The notes under the pieces are model-generated. The model was not told the DNA's origin. It did not search any database and was given only the letters and a program-made list of their open reading frames with translations. DNA of 64,000 bases from Candidatus Leptovillus gracilis (GTDB lineage: Bacteria > Chloroflexota > Anaerolineae > Promineifilales > Promineifilaceae): the NCBI GenBank assembly GCA_016716065.1, contig JADJXA010000002.1, forward strand, positions 186,001-250,000, given 5' to 3'. Below are positions 15,331-23,876 of this stretch, piece by piece. Made by a program: the position numbers and the translations under genes. Position 1 is the first letter of the stretch. Every line of letters starts with the position of its first letter.

Positions 15331-17031
15331 TTACTTGTCCAGATTTTCCTTATATTCTTTAATCAAATCCCGCTTCAATACTTTGCCCACCGTCGTCTTA
15401 GGCAGTTCCGTGCGGAATTCAATGATGCGCGGATATTTGTATTTTGCCAACTGCGTCTTGCACCACTCTACGATCTCTTCTTCGGTCGTCGGGTCGCCCG
15501 GTTTTTTCACGATCCACGCTTTCACCGTTTCGCCACGCTTCGGGTCGGGCACACCGGCTACGGCCGCTTCCACCACCGCCGGGTGCTGCACCAGCACTTC
15601 CTCCACTTCACGTGGATAGACGTTATAACCACCGGCAATGATCATGTCTTTCTTGCGGTCTTCGATGTAGAAATACCCTCTGTCATCCATACGGGCGATG
15701 TCGCCGGAGAACAGCCAGCCGTCACGCAAGGCGTTGATGGTTTCGGTGGGCATGTTCCAGTAACCCTTCATCACCGTCGGCCCCTTAATGAGCAGTTCGC
15801 CAATTTCATTCACGGGTATGTCGGTTTCGCCATCAACGGCATCCACAATACGGCACTCTACCCCCGGCAGCGGCAAACCAATCGAGCCTTCCCGATTTTC
15901 CCCGCGCAGTGGGTTGCAGTGAGTGGCGACAAAGGTCTCGGTCATGCCAAAGCCTTCGACCAACTTGCCACCGGTCAGCTCTTCAAAACGGCGCTTCGTT
16001 TCAATCAGCAGCGGCGCGGAGCCAGAAATGCAAGCGCGAATAGAGGTGACGTCATATTTGCCGGAAGCCACGTCGGGGTTGTTGTTGATGGCGATGTACA
16101 TAGCCGGCACGCCGGGGAAAAGCGTTGGCTTGTACTTGTCAATGGTAGCCAGCAAATCCTTTTGGTCGCGTGGGTCAGGCACAACGTACAACGTACCGGC
16201 GATAGCCGCCGAAAAAATCATGGCGGTGATCATGCCATAGGAATGGAAGAAGGGGATGGACCCGACAAAACCTTCTTTGGCTTCCTGCCAATCGAGCCAC
16301 AATTTCAACATTTCCATATTGGCCGCCAGGTTGCGGTGCAGGCCAATTGCCCCTTTGGCCAGGCCGGTTGTGCCGCCGGTGTATTGCAGCATCGCCACGT
16401 CATCTAACGTCACTTCCACTTTGGGCGCCGGGCTGCGCCGCCCTAAAGCCAGGAAATCCTGGAAGGTCATATCGCCACTTTCTGGCTTAGCGTCGTCGCC
16501 CCCTTTCTTTTCACGCAAGAGGGTGAAGAGGAGTTTGAGAACCGGGGGGAAATATTCTTTGATGTTGGTGACAATGACCCGCTTGACCCTGGTATGACCC
16601 GCGCGCTGCACGCTTTTAAGGAGTGGATAAAAGCGGCTCATCACGAACACGGTTTCGGCGCCGCAGTCGGCCAGTTGATGCTCCAATTCTCGTTCAGTGT
16701 AGAGAGGGTTGGTGGCGATGACAATGCCGCCAGCTTTCATGATGCCAAAATAACTGATGACAAATTGGGGAGTGTTTGCCATGTAAATGACAGCGCGATC
16801 CCCTTTTTTGAACCCATTGGCGGCCAAGGCGGCGGCAATGGCGTCGGTTTCTTCTTTGAACTTCTGGTAGGAAATGGGCTGTCCCTTAAAATTCATCGCT
16901 ACATGTGCTGGATATTTGCGGGCAGACTCTTCGAGCATGTCCAAAATCGTGGCCTTGAGCGGTGGAATGTCGTAAGGCACACCCGCGTCGTAAGACTTTT
17001 GCCAGGGCTTATCAGCATATGTGATCTCCAT
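15331..17031 (-). CDS. Long-chain fatty acid--CoA ligase (AMP-forming)
   Basis: About 566 residues. The ANL superfamily motifs are complete: the P-loop YTGGTTGLAKGAI, the A5 region GFGMTE, the A7 motif FSGDIARMDDRGYFYIEDRKKDMI and the catalytic A10 lysine near the C-terminus (LPKTTVGKVLKRDL). It activates fatty acids to acyl-CoA at the membrane for degradation or lipid synthesis, FadD-like. Start ATG 17031 has AAAGGAGAG upstream; the open frame extends 71 codons further without family similarity. It stands alone on the minus strand. Confidence 0.93.
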   Translation of the reverse strand: MEITYADKPWQKSYDAGVPYDIPPLKATILDMLEESARKYPAHVAMNFKGQPISYQKFKEETDAIAAALAANGFKKGDRAVIYMANTPQFVISYFGIMKAGGIVIATNPLYTERELEHQLADCGAETVFVMSRFYPLLKSVQRAGHTRVKRVIVTNIKEYFPPVLKLLFTLLREKKGGDDAKPESGDMTFQDFLALGRRSPAPKVEVTLDDVAMLQYTGGTTGLAKGAIGLHRNLAANMEMLKLWLDWQEAKEGFVGSIPFFHSYGMITAMIFSAAIAGTLYVVPDPRDQKDLLATIDKYKPTLFPGVPAMYIAINNNPDVASGKYDVTSIRACISGSAPLLIETKRRFEELTGGKLVEGFGMTETFVATHCNPLRGENREGSIGLPLPGVECRIVDAVDGETDIPVNEIGELLIKGPTVMKGYWNMPTETINALRDGWLFSGDIARMDDRGYFYIEDRKKDMIIAGGYNVYPREVEEVLVQHPAVVEAAVAGVPDPKRGETVKAWIVKKPGDPTTEEEIVEWCKTQLAKYKYPRIIEFRTELPKTTVGKVLKRDLIKEYKENLDK

Positions 17032-17292
17032 CGAACGCTCTCCTTTTATTCCCAATGGGTGACAATGTGTCTTGGCAAATCTTTCGCCCGTTTTTGTCGC
17101 CAAACCCAAAATGCAGTCGAAAGCCAATTCACACTTCCACAAATAATTGTACCTTTGAATCTGGTACCCCCTACTATGAAATATACCATCTTTCTCGCCT
17201 CCCAATAGTTGCAAACGGCGTGTTTTGCGGATGATCTTTATCACGTCATAGTGGTTCGTGCCTGGCCGGGTTTGTGGTTATACTGTGGGGAG

Positions 17293-17313
17293 TTGATAGT
17301 TGATAGTTGGTAG
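17293..17313. repeat. TTGATAG heptamer repeat upstream of pheA
   Basis: Two TTGATAG units and one TTGGTAG variant, just downstream of a possible TATACT -10 box near 17278 and about 50 bases before the pheA start. Confidence 0.75.
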
Positions 17314-17362
17314 TGGTTGTCGGAAATGCGAAATCAAATATCCAAAATTAGACGAGGTTCTT

Positions 17363-18205
17363 ATGGTCGGGGAACAAATAATTGCTTTTCAGGGGGAGCC
17401 GGGCGCTTATTCGGAGCAGGCGGTGCGGCAGCATTTTGGCGCGGGGGCGCACACGCTGCCCTGCCGCACGTTTACAGAGATATTCGAGGCGCTGCATCAC
17501 GGCCGTGTTACCCACGGCATGTTACCGGTCGAAAACTCATTGGCCGGAACGGTCATCCCCGCCTACGATCTATTGATGGACCACGACCTTTCGGTGCAGG
17601 CCGAAGCCATCGTCAAAGTGGAACATTGCCTCATGGCCCCGGCCGGGACGCAATTGGCCGACCTGAAGCGGGTGAGGTCGCACCATCAGGCGTTGGCCCA
17701 ATGCGAGCAAACCATCCGCCGCCTGGGCATCACGCCGGTTGAGTATTACGACACGGCCGGCGCGGCCCGCGACCTGGCCGCCAACCCAGAACCGGGCACG
17801 GCGGCCATCGCCAGCGAACTGGCCGCTCAGACGTATCATCTGGAAATCCTGGCGCGTAATCTGGAAGACCTGGATTTTAACTTCACGCGCTTTTTTGTTT
17901 TGGGCAAATCCACGCCGCCGCGGCAAGACCCCAGCAAAACTTCGATCATTTTCACCACACGCCATGTGCCCGGCGCGTTGTACGCGGTGATGGGCGAACT
18001 GGCAAAGCGCAACATCAACCTGACAAAGATCGAGTCGCGGCCGCGGCGCAACCGCCCCTGGCACTATCTGTTTTACGTGGATTTTGAAGGGCATGAAGAT
18101 GACCCGCCGGTGCGTGATGCGCTGTTGGGCATTCTCAAGCAGGCATCGTTTTTGAAGGTCTTAGGCTCATATCCGGCAGCAAAACAACTGACGATTGACA
18201 ATTAA
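17363..18205 (+). CDS. pheA: Prephenate dehydratase with ACT domain
   Basis: 280 residues, the size of monofunctional prephenate dehydratases. The catalytic domain (1-180) shows FQGEPGAYSEQA, LPVENSLAGTV and the conserved NFTRFFVLG near its end. The ACT domain (about 195-275) carries the phenylalanine-sensing ESRP motif (NLTKIESRPRRNRPW) and a preceding GAL (VPGALYAV). It converts prephenate to phenylpyruvate in phenylalanine synthesis and is expected to be feedback-inhibited by phenylalanine. ATG 17363 has GAGG upstream. Its stop is four bases from the converging GT39-like gene, and the junction is made of heptamer repeats. Confidence 0.96.
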   Translation: MVGEQIIAFQGEPGAYSEQAVRQHFGAGAHTLPCRTFTEIFEALHHGRVTHGMLPVENSLAGTVIPAYDLLMDHDLSVQAEAIVKVEHCLMAPAGTQLADLKRVRSHHQALAQCEQTIRRLGITPVEYYDTAGAARDLAANPEPGTAAIASELAAQTYHLEILARNLEDLDFNFTRFFVLGKSTPPRQDPSKTSIIFTTRHVPGALYAVMGELAKRNINLTKIESRPRRNRPWHYLFYVDFEGHEDDPPVRDALLGILKQASFLKVLGSYPAAKQLTIDN

Positions 18206-18213
18206 CGATTCAC
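18186..18213. repeat. Degenerate heptamers spanning the pheA / GT39 convergent stops
   Basis: AACTGAC GATTGAC AATTAAC GATTCAC in succession. The pheA TAA (18203-18205) and the opposing TGA (18210-18212) both lie inside the repeat, so it supplies the last codons of both genes. Confidence 0.7.
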
Positions 18214-21002
18214 TCTCTGACGATGAGCGGCTGCAAATAGACCACGTCTGAGGGCGGCAGCAGGGGAGATTGCACTTGCAGGCGACGGCCGTTTTCCGGC
18301 ACGTACAGCCCAATTTCCACCACGTAAGCGCCAGGGGCGGCTGTTTCCGGCAGAATAATCTGGTATTCATCCACCACCACTTCCCCGGCCACCCAGCGGC
18401 TGGTGGGGTAACGTCCCTGCTGCGGCGGGCTGTCTTGCTGCCAGAGGCAGCACGTGCCATCCTGGTTCAAAACATGGACAAACACCGTGTAATCGGCCGT
18501 CGGCGGCGTAATGGCCTGCCATACCAGGCGCAAATCAAACACGCCGTTCGCTTCTCCCGGTTCCAAATCGTAGCCCAACAACTGAATCTCGCCGCCAAAG
18601 GTGGCATCTTGCGCAAACTGCGTCTCGGGCGGCGTGAACAGGCGTTCCGTCTGGTTCACGACCAACGGCCCCAGGTCTTGTTCAAACAGCGATTCATTGG
18701 CCGCATCTAGCAGCCGAAGCTGCAAGCGATAGACGCCCGGTTGCAAATTTAACGGGATCGGCAGGCGCTGCCTGTCTATGACAAACTGCGGCGTGGCCCA
18801 ACTGACGAAGGGGTATGTGCCATGTACCGGCTGCGTCGTCAGCAAAATCCGACCCACGTTATCCGCCCGATACGCCTCCACCCGGATGGCGAGACGCGCC
18901 TGCGGCCTGTCGGCCAGCCACCAGAAAGCCAGGTCCAACGCCTCGCCGGTGCTGATGGCGCTGCCGCCCCGCTGGTAGCCCAACAGTTGCAGCCCCGGCC
19001 GTATCTGTTCATCCACCAGGGTGGGTGGTTGGGGCAGCGGGTCAGGCGGCGTTCCGGGCGTGACGGCCGCGCCCGGCAGCACAAAAGAGTCGCCAGCGAA
19101 ACGGCCGTCTTCATCCAGCACCGGCAGCCGTTCACCGCTGGCCTCGTTAAACCAGCCCAGACGCAGCCGATAATCGCCCGGCGGCGCGCCCGGTGGCACG
19201 GGCACATCCACCCGCTGCACGACGGTTTCACCCGGCTGCCACTGCGACACCGGGTAAGCAAAGGTTTGCGCCTGACTCCAGCGCATCCCCCAGGCATCTT
19301 CCAGGTGGACAAACGGCGCAAATTCGGCCGCAGGCACGGCGTTGATGCGCCAGTACAGCGTCAGCGGCAGGCTTTCCCCGGCAGCGGCTGGGTCTATGTC
19401 GTAACCTAAGAGGGTCACGTTATTGCCAAAGTGAACGGTTTGGGCGTGGCCTGGGGAGATGGTGGGCACAGCCGTTAGCCGATAGGCCACAAACGCCGGT
19501 TGTCCATCCGGCCCATTCACCGCCGCCAATGATTCCGCCCCGGCCAAAAATGGCGCTGTCCAATCGGGCTGCGGGCTGTTGGCCGGATAAATGATCAGCG
19601 CTGAGCCGGTTGGCGGCAGCACAAAGGCGGCGCTGTTGGGCAGCCACTTCACATCGCTGTAACGGCGGCTGAGGTAGGCGATGGTGGGGTGCTGGTAATG
19701 CAGCGCGGCGACATAGAGGGTTTCTTCGGGATCGAGCGGCAGGCCGTTGAGGAAAGCGGCGACGGCCGTTAAATCCCCATCCGTCGCATAAAACAGAGCC
19801 GGGTCTACGCCCCATTGGCGGTAATACAACCGCTCTACCATGTAGCCTTCGGCAAACAACAGCACGCCGCAGATAACCACAAAGCCATAGCGGGAGAGAG
19901 ACGGCCGTTGCAGCCGCTGCGCCAGATCATCCATTAAAACCACAAAGCCGACCGCCGGCAGGTAAAAAATAAACGGGATCAGGCCAATGGCGCGCAAATT
20001 GCTGGGCGTGATTTCATTGACGGCCAGGGCGGTGGGCAAAATCATGATAAAGGGGGCGCTGAGCAGCAGCACCGCCGCTGCCCGCTGCCAATCCGCCTGG
20101 CAGCGCCGCCAGCGCAGCAAACAAACCAACCAGCCCACCAGCAGCAATGCGCCCCAAAACGCGCTGAACAACGGCCGTCCTGGTACGTTAAAACGAATAT
20201 ACGGGTCGCCGCGCAAGAAGAACATTTGCAGGGTACGGCCGTAACTGGCCAACAGCGTCAGCCAACTCACCGAACCCACCTGGCCGATGCGCACCCAAAA
20301 GGCTTGGGGATGGGCGGCAAAGAAATAGAGCAGCGGCGACAGGACCACCAGCCCCACCCCGGCCACCAGGAACAACTGCCGCCAGCGCATGTTAGCCTGA
20401 CCACGGCTGAACAGCAGGGGAACGGCCGTTACCAACAGCAGCGCCGGAAACAAGCGCACCGCCAGATAGGTATAACCAGCCAATCCCAGAAACAAACCGC
20501 TGACCACCAGCCAAGGCCACTGCTGCCGCTTCAGGCCCCGAAACAGCGCCGCCGTCATCAACGCCTGCAGCAAGGGCTGGGTAATTACCCGGAACCCCAA
20601 ATGGCTAAACAGCAGATGCCAGAAGCTGACTGCCAACAGCGCCGCCGCCAGCAGCGCCACCCGCCGGTCGCTAAACAGTTCGCGCCCCAGCCAGTAAGTC
20701 GCCGCCACCGTCAGCAGGCCGACAAAAGCGGCCGTTAGCCGCAAGGCAAAAGTCGTCTCGCCTACCAGCCGTGCCATCAGCCCCGTCAGGTAAAAAAACA
20801 AGACTTCTTTGCCGGTATAACTTTCAATAAAGATAGGGCGGCTCTCGCCCCGGCCAATTTCGGCCGTCAGAATGGCGTTGGCCGCCTCGTCGTAATGGAC
20901 GCCGGGAGGGATGGCAGCCAGGTCGGGCAGGCGCAGTATGGCAGCTACCAGCAGACACAACAACATAAAGAGCAGCGCATGACGGCGGTTGATGTGGATC
21001 AT
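18210..21002 (-). CDS. GT39/PMT-like membrane glycosyltransferase with extracellular beta modules
   Basis: 930 residues. The N-terminal half is a GT-C fold: about 12 helices with the catalytic acidic pair in the first periplasmic loop (GVHYDEA, Asp38-Glu39). Such enzymes move sugars from polyprenyl phosphate to lipids or proteins. The C-terminal part (about 520-930) is soluble and contains three repeats each beginning with an LLGY motif (LLGYDIDP, LLGYQRGG, LLGYDLEPG), probably beta-sandwich domains on the outer face. The acceptor is unknown. The stop codon converges with pheA; upstream lies a 366-bp region shared with murJ. Confidence 0.82.
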   Translation of the reverse strand: MIHINRRHALLFMLLCLLVAAILRLPDLAAIPPGVHYDEAANAILTAEIGRGESRPIFIESYTGKEVLFFYLTGLMARLVGETTFALRLTAAFVGLLTVAATYWLGRELFSDRRVALLAAALLAVSFWHLLFSHLGFRVITQPLLQALMTAALFRGLKRQQWPWLVVSGLFLGLAGYTYLAVRLFPALLLVTAVPLLFSRGQANMRWRQLFLVAGVGLVVLSPLLYFFAAHPQAFWVRIGQVGSVSWLTLLASYGRTLQMFFLRGDPYIRFNVPGRPLFSAFWGALLLVGWLVCLLRWRRCQADWQRAAAVLLLSAPFIMILPTALAVNEITPSNLRAIGLIPFIFYLPAVGFVVLMDDLAQRLQRPSLSRYGFVVICGVLLFAEGYMVERLYYRQWGVDPALFYATDGDLTAVAAFLNGLPLDPEETLYVAALHYQHPTIAYLSRRYSDVKWLPNSAAFVLPPTGSALIIYPANSPQPDWTAPFLAGAESLAAVNGPDGQPAFVAYRLTAVPTISPGHAQTVHFGNNVTLLGYDIDPAAAGESLPLTLYWRINAVPAAEFAPFVHLEDAWGMRWSQAQTFAYPVSQWQPGETVVQRVDVPVPPGAPPGDYRLRLGWFNEASGERLPVLDEDGRFAGDSFVLPGAAVTPGTPPDPLPQPPTLVDEQIRPGLQLLGYQRGGSAISTGEALDLAFWWLADRPQARLAIRVEAYRADNVGRILLTTQPVHGTYPFVSWATPQFVIDRQRLPIPLNLQPGVYRLQLRLLDAANESLFEQDLGPLVVNQTERLFTPPETQFAQDATFGGEIQLLGYDLEPGEANGVFDLRLVWQAITPPTADYTVFVHVLNQDGTCCLWQQDSPPQQGRYPTSRWVAGEVVVDEYQIILPETAAPGAYVVEIGLYVPENGRRLQVQSPLLPPSDVVYLQPLIVRE

Positions 21003-21077
21003 GGAGGAGGATTTTAGCCTGTTGGCTGTTAAACGTCATGGGTCAATATCGCTGCGCGGCGGCTCCGCCATCACCAA

Positions 21078-21119
21078 TCGTAAATCGTCAATCCGAAATT
21101 GCCAATCCGAAATCGCCAA
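21078..21119. repeat. Six degenerate heptamers (TCCGAAA / TCGCCAA type)
   Basis: TCGTAAA TCGTCAA TCCGAAA TTGCCAA TCCGAAA TCGCCAA read without gaps. They lie between the divergent GT39-like and murJ genes. Confidence 0.75.
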
Positions 21120-21150
21120 TTTCGCCCTACATTGCTCTAATTTTCACAAG

Positions 21151-21201
21151 CGTAGGTTTCACGTAGGTTTTGCGTAGGACCCGCGTACAGTGTGGCGTAG
21201 G
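21151..21201. promoter_or_regulatory. Five CGTAGG direct repeats at 11-bp spacing
   Basis: CGTAGG (one variant CGTACA) starts at 21151, 21162, 21173, 21184 and 21196. Near-perfect helical phasing is typical of operators for cooperative direct-repeat binders such as OmpR/PhoB-type response regulators, or of iterons. It lies between divergent GT39-like and murJ genes and upstream of the hairpin/terminator block. Confidence 0.65.
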
Positions 21202-21214
21202 GGATTTGTCATAG

Positions 21215-21340
21215 AATAGTTCGTGAAGGGTAAAATCTCTTCTTCTTCTCCTCCTTTTTAACGAGAGTCAGGTTTCGGCGTTCCTGGCTCTCCAAACAAT
21301 AACCGGGCTGGTCTGTTGGGGACCAGCCCGTTTTTGTTTT
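21215..21340 (+). ncRNA. Candidate small RNA or murJ leader ending in a strong terminator
   Basis: No plus-strand protein gene precedes the terminator at 21304-21340. The interval contains a hairpin (GAGAGTCAGG 21263-21272 with CCTGGCTCTC 21283-21292) and then the terminator. A transcript starting after the CGTAGG repeats would therefore be a structured RNA of about 100 bases or an attenuated murJ leader. The 5' end is a guess. Confidence 0.4.
21304..21340 (+). terminator. Strong intrinsic terminator before murJ
   Basis: CGGGCTGGTC (21304-21313) pairs perfectly with GACCAGCCCG (21321-21330), followed by TTTTTGTTTT. It ends 29 bases before the murJ ATG, with no gene upstream on the same strand. 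Confidence 0.9.
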
Positions 21341-21353
21341 AAAGCGTTCACCG

Positions 21354-21359
21354 TATAAT
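21354..21359 (+). promoter_or_regulatory. -10 box of murJ, suggesting a leaderless transcript
   Basis: A perfect TATAAT ends 9 bases before ATG 21369, and no ribosome-binding sequence is present in between. The transcript would start at or next to the start codon. I see no good -35 element because the terminator occupies that position. Confidence 0.55.
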
Positions 21360-21368
21360 CCCCTCGCT

Positions 21369-22994
21369 ATGTCAACACCGGAATCAGAGAACAAGGTAAT
21401 GGATAACGGCCGTGCCCAGGTTTTACGCGCCGCCGGATTAATGAGCGTCGCTGTGCTGCTCAGCCGAGTCATCGGGCTGTTGCGCGACATGGTGACGCTA
21501 AATTACCTGGGTACAGAAACGCTGGAAGCCACCGCTTACGCCGTCGCCAGCCGCTTCCCGGAAGCGATTTTCTTGATTGTCGCCGGGGGAGCCATCGGCT
21601 CGGCGTTTATCCCCACCTTTGCCGCCTACTTCGTGCGCGATGACGAGCCAGGGGCGTGGCGGCTGTTTTCGTCGGTCATCAATCTGATTACCCTGGTGGT
21701 GACGGCCGTTGCCATTTTGGCGGCCGTGTTTGCCGCGCCGCTGATCCGGTTCTTTTACGCCGACCAGATCGCTCTGGCCCCGGAACTGCTGCCCCTCACC
21801 GTTTCGTTGATGCGCATCATGCTGCTGTCAACGGTCATTTTTGCCGCCAGCGGCGTAATCATGGGGGCGCTGAATGCCCGCCAACACTTTTTGCTGCCGG
21901 CGCTGGCCCCCACCATCTACAATCTGGGTATCATCGCCGGAGCTGTCTTGTGGGTACAGCCAGACGCCGGTCCGACTCAGGGCAAGGCAATGGGGCTGGC
22001 GGTAGGCACAGTGATCGGCGCGTTGGGCCATTTTTTGGTCCAACTGCCGGGATTAGCGCAGAAACAGGCGCGTTACACACCCATCGTCACCGTGCGCGAT
22101 CCGGGAATGGTCCAGGTATTAAGGTTGATGGCCCCGCGGGTGTTGGGGTTGTCGTTTAGCGAGATCAACAAGTTTGTAATTTTGTTTCTCACGGGCACGG
22201 CCGTGATGGCTCTGGGCAGCCTGCCGGCTATTAACACCGCCTTTCACATCATCAATTTGCCGTTGGGCATTTTGGGGTTGGCTTTGGGCATTGCCGCCTT
22301 CCCCACGTTGTCCACGCTGGCGGCGCGCCACGCCCTGGACGACATGCGCGTCATCATCACCGATTCACTGCGGCTGCTGCTGTTTCTCGGTTTCCCCATC
22401 ACCAGTTTGCTGCTGCTGCTCAACAAACCGATCATTACCATTTTGTTTGAGCGCGGCCTGTTCGACGCCGGGTCTACCGAATATGCATCGGTGGCCCTGT
22501 TTTATCTGGCGCTGGGCCTGATTGCCCTGATGATGTTGGAGGTTATCGCCCGCGCCTTTTACGCGCTGAGCGATACGCTGACGCCGGTGTTGGCCGGTGG
22601 GGTGCAAATTATCATCATGGCCGGATTGAGTTTGTGGCTGAGCCAGTCGGTTTTTCCGCAGCGCGGGCTGCTGCCGTTGGGGGGGCTGGCGCTGGGCTTT
22701 AGCCTGTCCAACTATGTTGAGGTGGCGCTGCTGTTGTGGCTGCTGCGGCGCAAGATGGGGCGGCTGGAAGGGCGGGCGCTGTTGGATGGCGGCTGGCGGA
22801 TGGGGCTGGCGGCGGGGTTGATGACGGCCGTTACCCTCTTCACCCTCGCGCGCATTCCCGCCACCCCCTGGCCGCAGCTTATCGTGGGGTCGGTGGTCGG
22901 CGGCGCGGCTTACCTGCTGGCCTGCGCCCTGCTGCGCGTGCAGGAATTGGGGCAGTTTGTGGCCTACGGCCGTCGGCGGCTGGGAAGAAAGTAG
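21369..22994 (+). CDS. murJ: Lipid II flippase MurJ (MviN family)
   Basis: 541 residues with about 14 membrane helices, the normal MurJ size. The N-terminal ARVIGLLRDM-like segment is present as LLSRVIGLLRDMVTLNYLG, with the conserved arginines of the central cavity, followed by FPEAIFLIVAGGAIGSAFIP. MurJ moves lipid II across the membrane for peptidoglycan synthesis. Start ATG 21369 is supported by the -10 box just upstream; an ATG 11 codons later is possible. The stop TAG overlaps a TTCAGTG heptamer repeat. Confidence 0.93.
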   Translation: MSTPESENKVMDNGRAQVLRAAGLMSVAVLLSRVIGLLRDMVTLNYLGTETLEATAYAVASRFPEAIFLIVAGGAIGSAFIPTFAAYFVRDDEPGAWRLFSSVINLITLVVTAVAILAAVFAAPLIRFFYADQIALAPELLPLTVSLMRIMLLSTVIFAASGVIMGALNARQHFLLPALAPTIYNLGIIAGAVLWVQPDAGPTQGKAMGLAVGTVIGALGHFLVQLPGLAQKQARYTPIVTVRDPGMVQVLRLMAPRVLGLSFSEINKFVILFLTGTAVMALGSLPAINTAFHIINLPLGILGLALGIAAFPTLSTLAARHALDDMRVIITDSLRLLLFLGFPITSLLLLLNKPIITILFERGLFDAGSTEYASVALFYLALGLIALMMLEVIARAFYALSDTLTPVLAGGVQIIIMAGLSLWLSQSVFPQRGLLPLGGLALGFSLSNYVEVALLLWLLRRKMGRLEGRALLDGGWRMGLAAGLMTAVTLFTLARIPATPWPQLIVGSVVGGAAYLLACALLRVQELGQFVAYGRRRLGRK

Positions 22995-23020
22995 TGTTCA
23001 GTGTTCAGTGTTCGGTGTTC
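22993..23020. repeat. AGTGTTC heptamer tandem repeat
   Basis: Three AGTGTTC units and one GGTGTTC, beginning inside the murJ stop codon and running toward the converging tadA gene. Confidence 0.85.
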
Positions 23021-23044
23021 CGCTTACTGCTTACGGAATACGTC

Positions 23045-23560
23045 CTACACCCTCCCCCGTTTCTCGCGCAGCCCCTGAAAAAACTGCTGCAGCAGGGCGG
23101 CCGCTTCCTCTTCTAAAACGCCAGTGGTAATCGCCACGCGGTGGTTAAATTCGGGGGCGCGCAGCACGTCCACCACGGAGCCATCCGCGCCAAAGCGGGT
23201 GTCGCGCGCGCCGTACACCAGCCGGGGCAGCCGCGCCTGAATCATCGCCCCGGCGCACATGGGGCATGGTTCCAGCGTGCAGTACAACGTTACGCCGATG
23301 AGCCGCCAGTTTTGCACGGCCGCTGCCGCCGCCCGCAGCGCCACTATCTCCGCATGAGCCAGTGGGTCCCGGTCAATTTCTTTGCGATTAAAACCAGCGC
23401 CGATGATCGCGCCATTCAGCACAGCCACCGCGCCTACCGGCACTTCGCCTAACGCGGCCGCCTGCCCGGCCTGCGCCAGCGCCAGGCGCATCCAATACAC
23501 GTCCGACTCTAGCACCACATCATCGGGGATGGGTTTCTGCCGCCATAAATCGTCCACCAT
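23045..23560 (-). CDS. tadA: tRNA-specific adenosine deaminase (TadA)
   Basis: 171 residues of the cytidine/deoxycytidylate deaminase fold. Zinc ligands and catalytic Glu are in LAHAEIVAL (HAE) and EPCPMCAGAMIQARL (PCxxC). The VPVGAVAVLNG start and the GARDTRFGADGSVVD segment are typical of TadA, which makes inosine at the wobble base of tRNA-Arg(ACG). ATG 23560 is chosen because a TATAAT box lies 7 bases upstream and the frame above it has no homology. It converges with murJ. Confidence 0.93.
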   Translation of the reverse strand: MVDDLWRQKPIPDDVVLESDVYWMRLALAQAGQAAALGEVPVGAVAVLNGAIIGAGFNRKEIDRDPLAHAEIVALRAAAAAVQNWRLIGVTLYCTLEPCPMCAGAMIQARLPRLVYGARDTRFGADGSVVDVLRAPEFNHRVAITTGVLEEEAAALLQQFFQGLREKRGRV

Positions 23561-23567
23561 GCGCCGG

Positions 23568-23573
23568 ATTATA
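23568..23573 (-). promoter_or_regulatory. -10 box of tadA, suggesting a leaderless transcript
   Basis: A TATAAT on the minus strand lies 7 bases upstream of ATG 23560, with no Shine-Dalgarno sequence between. Confidence 0.5.
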
Positions 23574-23793
23574 ACACCGACCGCGCCCAAAACCTGAGGG
23601 AACCAATGACAACCCTGCATCGTTACAAATACCAGCCGATTAATCGCGACGGACCCATGCTGCCAGGAGGTGAAACGCCTGCCAAACGGCCGTCAAACGC
23701 ACCACAACCTATGTTATGATTGAGATAGCCTAAGAAACAACCACTTTGAACAACGATTGCTCTGCTGCCGGCAGGCAATGCGCCTATGGCAGC

Positions 23794-23821
23794 TTGCTAC
23801 CTGTTAAGAATTTGTTATAGT
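23794..23821 (+). promoter_or_regulatory. Promoter of the alpha-2-macroglobulin gene
   Basis: TTGCTA (23794-23799) and TATAGT (23816-23821) are 16 bases apart, about 55 bases upstream of ATG 23877. The -35 hexamer equals that of the tRNA-Val promoter. Confidence 0.55.
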
Positions 23822-23876
23822 GCAGATAATCGTCAAGCCTTCGACAAGCTCAGGACCAATCATCAGGAGATGAACC

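Larger units (their letters stand above)
23561..23876. other. Gene-free spacer between divergent tadA and alpha-2-macroglobulin genes
   Basis: 316 bases. They hold the tadA -10 box at the left, a plus-strand promoter at 23794-23821, a CTTCGACAAGCTCAGG REP-like word near 23838 that recurs in mirrored form near 48170 and 48790, and the AGGAG ribosome site of the downstream gene. No coding potential is seen. Confidence 0.6.
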
